A DNA stretch of 64,000 nucleotides from Panulirus ornatus (taxonomy: Eukaryota; Arthropoda; Malacostraca; Decapoda; Palinuridae): contig NC_092235.1 in the NCBI RefSeq assembly GCF_036320965.1, positions 2,626,112 through 2,690,111 of the forward strand, in the 5' to 3' direction. The position numbers and the translations under genes were made by a program. The notes under the pieces were generated by a model. The model searched no databases, was not told the origin of the DNA, and saw only the letters and a program-made list of their open reading frames with translations. Below, piece by piece: positions 1 through 10,839 of the stretch. Numbering within the stretch: position 1 is the first letter of the stretch; every line of letters begins with the position of its first letter.

Positions 1-599
1 GGATTGGTAACTGTGTTAAGGGAATAATAACATTTCTTATTAATAAACCAAAACGCCGACACTGTTTCCCTTGATAGTATCACATGCCATCCTGTTCACT
101 CACGGGTCAGGTTAAGAGCTATCTTCACTACACACTTTACGTTACTTGAAAATGTTTTTGACCTGCTGGCGCTTACAGGATCATATCAAGCATATGTTCA
201 CTATACCAGGATGATACTCATTGCTGAAGAGAAAAACGAAATGAATCGCACAACCAAGATGCTTTCTTCATACAAGGATAATTGTTTATCTTATGTATGA
301 CATACATAAACATACTTGCTTGCCATCACCCATTTCTGGCGCTACCCCGCCCCACAGGAAACAGCACCGATATTAACAAACGTGACTGAGGACTTAAAGA
401 ATCTGGTAAAACATAATGGTCATTGTGATGAATGATTTGTTTATCATAATTATGTATTGTGTTGCATTATAATGATTGTTCAGAACCAAGATCTTTAAGC
501 CTGAATCCTTGATATTATATAAGAAATGATAAAACGTGTTAAATGCATAAATATTTATGATTATAAAGAACAGAATGCGTTATCATGTGGGTATCTAAG
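1..599. other. AT-rich intergenic DNA, no gene seen
   Basis: No convincing coding frame, RNA gene or repeat was recognised. Stops are frequent in all frames. Confidence 0.5.
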
Positions 600-1290
600 T
601 GAAAATGCAATACAAGGAGCTAGTTTAAGGCAGGAGTATTTCACCTTTTAACAAAATATTTACCTCTACCTCCCTTTTCTTTCATCATCATTTTTTATGT
701 TTACTATCATGAAATGCCTCTTATCTTACATAAAAATTCTGTATAGGTATTTGATTAATGTTCTCCAACGACTCGTTGTATAACTCTTCGTTAGCGAAGT
801 TCATTTCATGTAATGGATCATGCATTACAAAGCTGTGTCTATCCACACAAGTGTTATACATCCCGGGTAAAGATATATTCTAGGGGTAACGTACATATAA
901 CATATGTAAGTCTTCTATAAATATTTATAAAAAGTTTTCCTGAGGGACAATACCTAAGATTTTCGTATTAAAGTTTATCAGTTGTAAGTGATCAAGAATT
1001 AAAAAGCTGTGTCCATTGCCACAGGTGCTACTGATCCCAGGTAAAGGTAATTTCACCATCTTTGTATCTTTAACCTTTCTAGTTATAGATGTTTCATCCC
1101 TGATTCCATCCTCACAATGGATGTATGTGGTTTGTGTTGTCTTAACATATCACTAGTCAGTTGAAGTGGAGAACATGCTTCTGAGCCCACCCACTCTACT
1201 CTGTCTTCCACATGCTATTCAAGAGGTGTTACCGGATTCCGCCTATAAGTGTTTACGCCGGGGGTAACAACTAACCTCCGGACGGCTTCT
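600..1290 (+). repeat. Left arm of a large imperfect inverted repeat
   Basis: Read forward, this arm aligns over about 690 bases with the reverse complement of 3610-4310. Shared blocks occur in the same order, such as CAGTTGAAGTG, GGTGTTACCGGA, TTTCATCCCTGATTCCA, ACCATCTTTGTATCTTTAA and GTTGTATAACTCT. The arm has an internal degenerate duplication: the stretch near 828-880 (TGTGTCTATCCACACAAGTG) recurs near 1005-1050 (TGTGTCCATTGCCACAGGTG). Arms are clearly diverged, so the event is old. It may be long terminal inverted repeats of a DNA transposon, a foldback element, or two opposed copies of one repeat. Confidence 0.7.
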
Positions 1291-2650
1291 TCTTTTTACT
1301 TTTGATGATTTGAAACATTTATTAATCATATTTGGTTTTATGATGTCGATAAGATTGTTGGAAATTGTATATAGTAATCTTTATCTGTTATTTGATGAAC
1401 TTTAATTCACCAAAGATAAAGTTTGTGAATATTGATTGTTTATCTCTCGTTGTTACTGATGTAGATTTTCTATCTAACAAAATACTTTCATTTGATTCAT
1501 AAAGGATATTCTTAAGAAAAACGTAAATAATTTGTCATTAGTCCTCATCACACAAAATAAAAGTCTGTTTTTTCAAAGTTTTCTCAGAGGATGAAGGTAA
1601 CATTTTGAAGAGCAGAAACTCATAACTTAGAATCCTTGAACCTCGTGTTAATAGCAATTACATTACTTTTCTCTAAACAATTCTTTTCTAAAGTGTGTAA
1701 AACCCTGATAAAAAGCCTGCAACATAGATACTGACGCAATTATCTTTATGTTATTGAAATTATTATTGATTTCTAAATGTAAAACATTTATCTGCAAAAT
1801 AGAAATCTTTATGTTAGATATGTTCATCTTAACGATATCACGTAACATATATTTCTGTACCTTGTGCTCCAGAAAAGTTATGGGATTTTATTTATTATCG
1901 TATCAAATGTTTAGCTTGCATACGATATCCCATGTATTTTCACTAGATGTCCACAAGCAAAATATATTTTTGCCATATGTATTTAACGGTAATCAGTGAT
2001 AGGTTTTTAGAATAAGTAAATGTGTAATACATTACCAGGGTAGTAAATCCTTCGTCCATCACAATATACCGTAAGAGTATCTAAGGTTCACCCTAGCTGG
2101 GGTTTACATTGTTGAACAACGTAATGCTTTTTGGTCGGTTTAGGTTTCTTAATTGTTGACTACAGGGACGAGTTTATAAGGAAGTGAGGAATTTGGGAAG
2201 GGTTTATTGATGGGTGCCGGGAGTGTGGTGGTGATGATGAAGGATCAGAGAAAATATATTATGTCGGAGGTCAATAGATCCTGGTGCTCGACCCAGAACC
2301 TTGACTAATCGTCTATAAGAAAGTGGTTGTTTATGTTTGGCCAAGTCCCAGCTTGGCAGGGGCTCTGGTCTTATGACACACTGCTATTTGGGTTTATTTG
2401 TCATGAGATATTTTTTATGGGTTGAATTGATAAGATTGTTAATGAGGAGTTAGAAATTTATCTACTCACTCTGTTGATAGAACATATATCGACCATGTAG
2501 ATTTTCATGTGAATTTTGTACGTTTTATAATTCTTTTAGTGTAAACCAGTTTTCTTAATTTGTAATCATGTCTGATAGTAAATCCTGTGAATAGATAAAT
2601 AATTTTTTCAGGTAAATTATCTCTTCATGTTTATCTGTTTTTCCAATAGT
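1291..2650. other. AT-rich interior of the inverted repeat, no gene seen
   Basis: Only short open frames with no recognisable domain are present. No transposase was recognised between the arms. Confidence 0.45.
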
Positions 2651-2863
2651 GGCTTGTGTCAGTGTGTCTGTCCGTCAGTATAGCAAGTCAAGCATTACTC
2701 CACCGTACAACAACTACAACATGGCTTGTGTCAGTGTGTCTGTCCGTCAGTATAGCAAGTCAAGCATTACTCCACCGTACAACAACTACAACATGGCTTG
2801 TGTCAGTGTGTCTGTCCCTCAGTATAGCAAGTCAAGCATTACTCCACCGTACAACAACTACAA
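2651..2863. repeat. 72-bp tandem repeat, three copies
   Basis: Three almost identical 72-bp units begin GGCTTGTGTCAGTGTGTCTG at 2651, 2723 and 2795. Because 72 is divisible by three, two forward frames stay open across it, which gives spurious small open frames rather than a gene. It lies near the centre of the inverted repeat. Confidence 0.9.
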
Positions 2864-3609
2864 GGTCACAAATGAGGGGACAAATAACATATAGGTTGGG
2901 TCACGGAAAATGCCTAATGAGCTGAGGAAAAGGAAGGACATTACATACACTGGCTTTATCAGTGAATCATTTTGTGATGGTTGTGAAATATTGGTCATGT
3001 GTAGAAGATGGTCCTTGTACATGAATCATGCTATATATTAGTTTCACAATATGTTATAATGGTGTCTTACCTGGTGAACTGATATGTGATACTGATAAAT
3101 GTGATCTGTCTTGTTCTATAATTCTCTTCAGGAAAATCTTTGAAACTTATATCCGATTTTTTCGCACATACAGTCAAATTGTGTTACGAGTTTGATAGAT
3201 TTTCCTGATATTTGATATCTATAAGAGACATTGGTGACTAAAAACAATTTCACGATGGCAAAATCAGCCAACATTATCAACTGGTGCGATGACGCAAGAC
3301 GACTGCAGAAAGATTAACAGCGTCTCGTTGTAGAGTGTACAATGGCCAGTGATGTTCACTGTAGGTATACGCATAATGATATACCTTGTGCACATAGCAG
3401 GCAAATTAGAGGATCACCATAAGATTTAGAAATAGAACTATCAAGGAAGGAGAAAGACGTAGGTGTAATTATTAGTCAAGATGTAAAGCCAATACATAAA
3501 CATCATGAGCAATGTGTACTGCTCCTCCTCCTCTGGCTTTTGATTCTTACTGTCACATTTTAATATATGTAAATAATGGAAGGGCAAGTCACAGCCAAGA
3601 CAAATTCAG
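2864..3609. other. AT-rich interior of the inverted repeat, no gene seen
   Basis: No coding frame, RNA gene or repeat recognised. Confidence 0.4.
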
Positions 3610-4310
3610 TTACTCGTGGATTACTTGCCTTGCCGAGGGTGACTTGTCACTCCAGGTGTAACTACTTACAGTTGGAGTCCGGTAACACCATTTCAATGGT
3701 ATCATTTCACAAACACAGTAAAGTGGCTGGGCTGAAAAGCGTGTTCTGCACTTCAACTGACTAATTATATGATAAGGATAAGGAGGATAAAACATAAATT
3801 TCGATTGTAAGGCTGGAATCAGGGATGAAACATACATAACTATAATGTTTAAAGATACAAAGATGGTGAAATACCTTTACCCGGGATCAGTAGCACCTGT
3901 GGTAATGGACACACCTTTGTAATGCTTGATCACTCACAACTGATCAACTTTAATACGAAAGTTTTAAGTATGGCCCAACAGGGGAATATTGTACAAATAT
4001 CTATAGATAACATATCTAGGAAACATCTCTGCTTAGGACGTGTAACACCTGTGTGGATGGACACAACTTTGTAATGTTTGATCTATTACACGAAATAATG
4101 TCAACAACAGAGTTATACAACACGTTGTTGAAGATCATTCATGAAATATCTATACTGAATGATCATATTATGTACGTCGCATTTGTTAGAAGTAAACCTG
4201 AAAAATGATGCTGAGAGAAAAGGGACGTAATAGTGAATGATTTGTTAAATGTCTAAAAACTTTAATCTTAAAGTAGTCGTCTTGTGTTGGGTCATCTTTT
4301 AGAACTAAGA
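3610..4310 (-). repeat. Right arm of a large imperfect inverted repeat
   Basis: Its reverse complement follows 600-1290 block by block, including the internal duplicated motif (near 3885-3925 and 4045-4085). A minus-strand open frame of 75 codons lies in it, but the matching left arm does not keep that frame in any obvious way, so coding is unlikely. Confidence 0.7.
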
Positions 4311-5376
4311 GGAGAACATAGTCTGTGTTTTGTAATCATGAATATATATATTTTCAACGCCTTTCATCACTTCTTCCAGACCTTTACGGATTTTGGCTTA
4401 AAGATCTTGGCTTTGTAACAGCCACAAAATGCTGCACAATACACATTTTTACAAAAAAAAAAAAAATCATTCATCACAATAGTAGTTATATTTCTTACAG
4501 GAACCTTTAAGCTTTCAGTAACATTTTAAGTACATAACACATTCATCTGCCTCATTTACATGCATATAGATATATCTACAAGTGTATACGTACGTTTTAT
4601 ATTATTTCTCTGAATTTAAAGTTAAGATCTCCGTCTGGACCAAATACTAATGGATACCACAAGATATGTACAGTTACTAAAAGATTATTGTGAATCTTGA
4701 CCATATTATACAGACACAGCCGAGCCTGGCCTCCTGACCTGCCACATACACTGCCACTCGTGATTACTGGAACATATTTCAGTGTATCTGTAATGTGCAC
4801 AATGCACTTAATGACACAATTAAAGCAGTATAAACCATAGGATTATATGAACATAAGAAATGAAGCATCAGACATAGCCCAGCGGTGTTTACAACAAGAT
4901 AGTATGTATCATTATAGCGGTGTAGCTGACGTCAGCACCGCGTCACGTGTTAGAAAACATAATGTGTGATAGCAGGGTAGTGGCTGTTATGGTGGTATGA
5001 TATGGTCAGCAAGTGTTGGAGTACAATACAAGGTTGACCTTCATGATAGATGGAGGAGGAGGTATGTTAACACAACAGTATTGAAGTAAACACACGACTT
5101 GCAATCACTGATCCTCAGATCCATATTACAAGGTTGTCATTATATAGTATGGGTTCATGTGCTGGTGTAATGGTTTATTGTATGTTAGAGAAGGTGAACA
5201 CGTTTAGCCAGCCAGGAACTGACTTCTATTACCATCACTACTTAGTGTAAGCAGCCACCGCTGTTGTTATGACACCACCTAACCTGTCAGTCATGGATCA
5301 GTCAGGACTCCAGCGTGTCCAAGGTGGCCCCTCATATCTGGCCATCTTGGCTCACGTGAGCAGTACCCGTGCCCGG
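4311..5376. other. AT-rich intergenic DNA
   Basis: Contains a poly(A) run near 4447 and a TGACGTCA-like site near 4928. A 67-codon minus-strand frame at 4597-4800 has no recognisable domain. No gene is claimed. Confidence 0.4.
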
Positions 5377-5395
5377 CTACGGCTCCTGGCGCCCC

Positions 5396-5730
5396 ACCTT
5401 CCCTGACAAGAGCAGTCCACACCCTGACTGTGGCTCCAGCCATGATATGCCAGGATGTGGCACCAACATAATGTGTGGACGAGTCTGGAACCCACTGTAT
5501 ACAACGTTGCTCGTGTGTATGTACGAGTTGTCTTGCACGAGGAGCAATGTGGTGTTGTCATGGGAGAATGAGCCTTCCTCAGCAGTAAGCAGGACCTCCT
5601 CCAACACCTCTATATACTTAATACTCCCCGTGAACCGTCCTGGACCAACACCTGCCAGCAACACCACCTGCCTCAAGCCATCCTTATAACCCGACACCAA
5701 CTGTGCCACCTGCCTGGGTTCCAGCCACAC
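5396..5730 (-). CDS. Candidate internal exon, unknown membrane or secreted protein
   Basis: A GC-richer island on the minus strand keeps a frame of about 110 codons without stops. The predicted residues look like a globular protein (alternating hydrophobic segments, possible N-glycosylation site HDNTT) rather than a repeat translation. On the minus strand the frame reaches GGAAG followed by GTGGGG, a possible 5' splice site at about 5395, just before a stop. An upstream acceptor is uncertain. The general look recalls extracellular parts of arthropod receptors, but I do not recognise a family. The plus strand is also open here, so the coding strand is not settled. No neighbouring exon is assignable with confidence. 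Confidence 0.28.
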
Positions 5731-5987
5731 GTACGTGCGGCTTCATATCTGGGATAATACATGATGATGATTGATGATATACCTTAGATAAGCGTTATCA
5801 TCCTGGTATGATGGGATGAATTATCCCGGGATGTGTGGCACAAGATGTCTTACATTACCATCAATTGTCTACATAATGACTACACCAACCTGACCTAACA
5901 TACAGGGGCAAGTATCTGTTAGTGATAAAGAATTTATCATATCTTTAATTGATCACCTACGCCTACACCAGTGCGGTGGAAATGTCT

Positions 5988-5992
<5 letters not shown>

Positions 5993-6065
<73 letters not shown>
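5993..6065. repeat. (AG)n microsatellite
   Basis: About 36 uninterrupted AG dinucleotides. Confidence 0.98.
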
Positions 6066-6068
<3 letters not shown>

Positions 6069-6340
6069 TTGGTTCGGCGTCAAACTCTTACAGTAGACCA
6101 GGTTTTCCCAACATGTATGTAGCAGGCTTGTCTGTATACTGTGATACATACTCCATTACTGCTCTCCATGTTGGCCTCCGTCAGCTGTGGCATCTCTGCT
6201 GGTGTAGGGCCATACAGACCACTGGTGTGGTGGTGTTGATCGTGTGTCATCATCATCATGATGTGCACAAGTCGTGGACGGACGGCTGCTGGCGGCACTG
6301 GTCAAGGGGTTATTGTGGATGATGATGGCAGGCAGGCCCG

Positions 6341-7324
6341 CCCCACGCTGATGCCAGGTGTCCTGGGCCACTGTATCATGGTGCTACCTTGTGCCGCCCC
6401 ACGCTGATGCCAGGTGTCCTGGGCCACTGTATCATGGTGCTACCTTGTACCGCGCCACGCTGATGCCAGGTGTCCTGGGCCACTGTATCATGGTGCTACC
6501 TTGTGCCGCCCCACGCTGATGCCAGGTGTCCTGGGCCACTGTATCATGGTGCTACCTTGTGCAGCCCGCGCCACGCTGATGCCAGGTGTCCTGGGCCACT
6601 GTATCATGGTGCTACCTTGTGCAGCCCGCCCCACACTGATGCCAGGTGTCCTGGGCCACTGTATCATGGTGCTACCTTGTGCAGCCCGCCCCACGCTGAT
6701 GCCAGGTGTCCTGGGCCACTGCATCATGGTGCTACCTTGTGCCGCCACACGCTGATGCCAGGTGTCCTGGGCCACTGTATCATGGTGCTACCTTGTGCCG
6801 CCCAACGCTGATGCCAGGTGTCCCGGGCCACTGTATCATGGTGCTACCTTGTGCCGCCCGCGCCACGCTGATGCCAGGTGTCCTGGGATACTGTATCATG
6901 GTGCTACCTTGTGCCGCCCGCGCCACGCTGATGCCAGGTGTCCTGGGCCACTGTATCATGGCGCTACCTTGTGCCGCGCCACGCTGATGCCAGGTGTCCT
7001 GGGCCACTGTATCATGGTGCTACCTTGTGCCGCCCCACGCTGATGCCAGGTGTCCTGGGCCACTGTATCATGGTGCTACCTTGTGCCGCCCGCGCCACGC
7101 TGATGCCAGGTGTCCTGGGCCACTGTATCATGGTGCTACCTTGTGCCGCCCGCCCCACGCTGATGCCAGGTGTCCTGGGCCACTGTATCATGGTGCTACC
7201 TTGTGCCGCCCCCACGCTGATGCCAGGTGTCCTGGGCCACTGTATCATGGTGCTACCTTGTGCCGCTCGCCCCCCACTGATGCCAGGTGTCCTGGGCCAC
7301 TGTATCATGGTGCTACCTTGTGCT
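6341..7324. repeat. 55-60 bp minisatellite, 17 copies
   Basis: The core is CACGCTGATGCCAGGTGTCC followed by TGGGCCACTGTATCATGGTG and a variable CGCC-rich linker. It recurs 17 times with unit lengths of 55-60 bp. Length changes sit almost only in the linker after GTGCCGCC. Long open frames on both strands are by-products of the repeat. Confidence 0.95.
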
Positions 7325-8665
7325 GGGAAACTCCAACCTGCCTGCTGATCACACCATCGTTCACACGCACACTATGTACACTCTGCTAATTCGGGCCGAC
7401 CGTTAAATATCGACAACCAATATCTTTACTCCTTGTTTTCTGTACGCTCAATACGGGGCCCTGAGCATGGCGCCCATGCTCATGAACTGGTGTCAACTCT
7501 CTATTATTGTTATGATTTATTGGGAATGAAGGGCGGGGGGGGGGGGTAATCCTCATGAGCCAAAATCATTATCACTGACAAGAAAACAAATGTAGACATT
7601 ACACAGTAAACATGCTTATTAAGCGTGAGAAAATAGCGTATCGTGTAAGGGAACAGCGTCAGAAAATATACCACACTTGTACATGCACAATTCACTTGTT
7701 TTTCATTATTTTTTCAAAGAAATAGTGAACGTATATGTTTGTAAATGTTGAACAGTTATTTGTGAAATCAAGGCCATTGCAACAAAGCAAAGGTAAGCGA
7801 AAACAGATGTTTACTTATGGGAAAAATTATCTGGTGATGTCAAGTGACAGATGACCGAGAGGTGACGGTTGATGGCTACGCTCAGTATGGGGCCCGGCAG
7901 CGGGACACAGCGTAGCGTCCGAAAACATTACGATGGCTTTACTTAACAGTTTAATGTTCATAATCATGTTTTATTTTTCTTAGTAATATATTTTCTTCGT
8001 TATTTTCACAATTAGACATTTTTAGTTTTATAACTGAATATCAGACGTGATCAATCATGTAGTTTGTGCATGATTTGTGCATTGTGTTGCCAGAGCGGAG
8101 TTCGGACACATGGCAGTGCGAGATATCAGTTGTGGTTTATTGTTAACGACACACCTGAATAAACCGAGTCTAGTGTCTTATAGACCAGGCTGGTACAGCC
8201 GCCCGTTACACATCACAATATCATCATCATCATCATCATATAAGGCTGCAGCTCACCATCATTGACCTGATATATCTGTATGTTGACCTTACGTGTCAAC
8301 AACAACATTAAACAACTGGAGTTATGAAGAATGATTTGCATTTCCTATTTTTATGAGACACGAAACAAGTTTCATAAATCCCGTAGATTCAAGATGGATC
8401 GTCTTACTGTGATAGGAAAATATTCCTTCATCTAATGCGACAAGAAAATGATATATGTTTCATTTAAGAGTTTAATGTCATCTTCAACGTAGTAAGTCCA
8501 TCCATGATGGACTGTAGAATTTCCATCGTTTGAGTGAGCTTATGTTGATAATACCTGCAGAAAACTAGGAGTGAGTTCTGTTTGTAATGTCCAGGTCAGT
8601 CTAATGGTCCATTATGGCAAGGTCAACACAATGTGGTCACGTGACTGATGACTGGATTCACATCT
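7325..8665. other. Intergenic DNA, no gene seen
   Basis: Holds a poly(G) run near 7534-7546 and a short (ATC)n near 8222-8240. No coding frame with recognisable content. Confidence 0.45.
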
Positions 8666-8740
8666 AAGCTTCACCAGCTAAGCTTATCCCAAGCTTCACC
8701 AGCTAAGCTTATCCCAAGCTTCACCAGCTAAGCTTATCCC
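8666..8740. repeat. 25-bp tandem repeat, three copies
   Basis: Three exact units begin AAGCTTCACCAGCTAAGC at 8666, 8691 and 8716. Each holds two HindIII-like AAGCTT-type sequences. Confidence 0.95.
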
Positions 8741-8780
8741 AAGCCTTTCTCTCGTGTCCAGCCTAACTCTCAGCCCATGA

Positions 8781-8866
<86 letters not shown>

Positions 8867-9321
8867 CATCCAACTTAACCCTCAACCCAGGCTTCTTTCT
8901 CAAGACCAGCCTCTCTCTCATCTTAACAATATCGCTCTCATTCCAAGCTTTTCTCACGTCCAGCCTCGCTCTCATCACCAGCCTCTTTCATTCTTGTAAA
9001 CTTTCACTTTCAGCTCAAATCTTGCTCCCGTCTCCAGCCTCTTTCACATCCTCTCCCTCATCCCACGCCTCTCTCCCGTGTCCACACTAATTCTCATCTC
9101 AAGTCTCTCTCTCCTGTCCTGCCTGACTCTCGTCCCAAGCCTCTCTCTCCTGTCCTGCCTGACTCTCGTCCCAAGCCTCTCTCTCTCTCGAGTCCATCCT
9201 AACTATCATGACAATCATCTTTCTCCGTCACAGTGTCTTACCCTAAGCCTCTATTTCCTTCACAGCCTTTACCACATCTAAAGCCTCTCTCTCTCGTGTC
9301 TAGCCTCTCTCACACAGTCTC

Positions 9322-9410
<89 letters not shown>

Positions 9411-9870
9411 AACCTATCTCGTTTCCAGCATCTCGCATTCCAAGCCTCTCTCTCGTTCACTGCCTCCCTCTCCCTTGAAGGTTCTCTCTTATCCCGCCTC
9501 TCTCATCCCAGGCCTCTCTCTCGTGTTCAACCTAACCTTCATCCCAAGCCTCCCTTTCCTTTTCATCCTCTCTTATACAAAGTCTATTCTTCTTTCACAG
9601 CCTTACTCTCTATCAAAGGTCTCTTGTGTCCAGCATCTTCCACCACAAGTCTCATGTTTAGCTTTCTCTCATCCCGAGCTTCTCTCAACTTCGAAGCCTC
9701 ACTCTCCTGCCAAGCCTCTTTCATGCCCAGCCTCTCTCATCCCAAGCCTCTCTCTCCAAAGCCTCACTCTCTGGCCAAACATCTTGTGTTCAGCCGCTCT
9801 TATCCCTAGCTTTTCTCTCCTACAAAGCCTCACTCTCATCCCAGGCCTGCCTCTCCCTCCCTCTACACCA
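8741..9870. repeat. CT-rich degenerate repeat block with two (CT)n cores
   Basis: Pure (CT)n runs at 8789-8863 and 9326-9408 sit inside about 1.1 kb of imperfect units of the type CCCAAGCCTCTCTC followed by GTCCAGCCT. The long serine/leucine-rich open frames here reflect the base composition and are not considered genes. Confidence 0.9.
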
Positions 9871-9993
9871 GCGGTATTTCAACATTTTCAGTGTTGCAGG
9901 TCCACATGAATTTGGGGAAGAATTAGAGAAATTATGGAACTCTTTATAATGTGTCCCATTTTCTCAATGTTGCTTGAAATCTTACAATTGCAC

Positions 9994-10200
9994 ATGCCGG
10001 GCTACCACAATAACCGCCACCTGATTGCCACTCTCCTGGAGGAGGAGGAAGAAGCCGATGTTGTGATAGTAAACATCACATGATGTATCACTAATGGTCA
10101 TAACATCAAACATTATGGCTACACATCCCGACAATCACCAGACTGTGTGTGGCACAGCACGAAGGACGGAGTCGCCCGCCAGTCTTGTACGAAGCACAAT
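9994..10200 (+). pseudogene. Jockey-like LINE endonuclease fragment
   Basis: The forward frame from 9994 reads a peptide containing NNRHLIATLLE, CITNG and GYTSRQSPD. It matches the start of the endonuclease frame of the minus-strand element at 51-56 kb (NGRHLIATLLE, CITNG, GYTSRQSPD). A TGA interrupts it at about 10081 and frame is lost near 10160 (HEG then shifted). The fragment is a short, dead piece of the same family in the opposite orientation, about 44 kb away. Confidence 0.8.
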
Positions 10201-10432
10201 ACAATATCTCACTACTTCCTGCCGCTTTCAATACTTTCTATCAGTCAAGATACTCACACTACGTACGTACGTACACCGTTCTATTATCCTTAGTACATCT
10301 TCACTACTGGCGTTTTGGACCTTATCTGAATGAGTCACATCAAATGGTTATCAAGAACACAGAACACATTACACTTGGCCACTGTCTTTGTCTTTCATAT
10401 TCTATCTTTCATACTTGCATGCCATTATTACA

Positions 10433-10490
10433 CGAAAGTCCTCTTGGGAACTTATCGTGTTCCACTTTCCTCGTGGACGCATAGGAATAT
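10433..10490 (+). repeat. Dispersed repeat, possible Penelope 3' flank
   Basis: CGAAAGTCCTCTTGGGAACTTATCGTGTTCC and following bases recur at 39125-39187, there directly downstream of a Penelope-like coding remnant. It is probably a piece of that element's 3' untranslated region. Confidence 0.55.
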
Positions 10491-10508
10491 ATACATATAT
10501 GCAAATAT

Positions 10509-10636
10509 ATATATACGAACTAAGTGCATACGAACGCGCACTTTCATGAAACATACAAACCTCCAACAGCCAGGATCGAACCCGGAACCCCTGTGCAACA
10601 GGCGGGAACGCTACCGCTAGGCTATGATCGCCCCTA
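10509..10636 (-). mobile_element. tRNA-derived SINE (SINE-D), copy 1
   Basis: On the minus strand it has a tRNA-like pol III promoter: A box TAGCCTAGCGG and B box GGTTCGATCCT. GGCTGTTGGAGGTTTGTATG and a short body follow, ending in TA-rich DNA. The same unit occurs at 24175-24298 and 24299-24378. No full cloverleaf forms, so it is not a functional tRNA. Confidence 0.75.
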
Positions 10637-10692
10637 ATAGAAAAATAACTATTCGAATACTATGTACTCGAATACCCTTCGTCTCACGTTGG

Positions 10693-10769
10693 TGAGCAAA
10701 AGTGGCTACACCGGTCTTTCTCCGCCTGTTCCACAGGGGTCCCGGGTTCGATCCTGGCTGTTGGAAGTT

Positions 10770-10771
<2 letters not shown>
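10693..10771 (+). mobile_element. tRNA-derived SINE-D, copy 2
   Basis: The B box (GGTTCGATCCT) and the GGCTGTTGGAAGTTTG end are kept, while the A-box side is degenerate. It is divergent from copy 1 and followed directly by (TA)n and (TG)n. Confidence 0.7.
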
Positions 10772-10820
<49 letters not shown>

Positions 10821-10832
10821 GTGTGTGTGTGT
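10772..10832. repeat. (TA)n then (TG)n
   Basis: (TA)n to about 10816, then (TG)n to about 10832. Confidence 0.95.
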
Positions 10833-10839
10833 ATTGCCT

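Noticed and set aside
4597..4800. 67-codon minus-strand frame with protein-like composition
   Set aside because: No recognisable family, splice sites or conservation could be shown.
6414..7389. Long open frames on both strands (up to 136 codons)
   Set aside because: They are translations of the 55-60 bp minisatellite. All frames show the same periodic peptide.
8741..9909. Serine/leucine-rich frames up to 144 codons
   Set aside because: They arise from the CT-rich degenerate repeat, and no codon pattern or domain supports a gene.
10509..10636. Functional tRNA gene
   Set aside because: A and B boxes are present, but no acceptor stem pairs and it is part of a repeated SINE.
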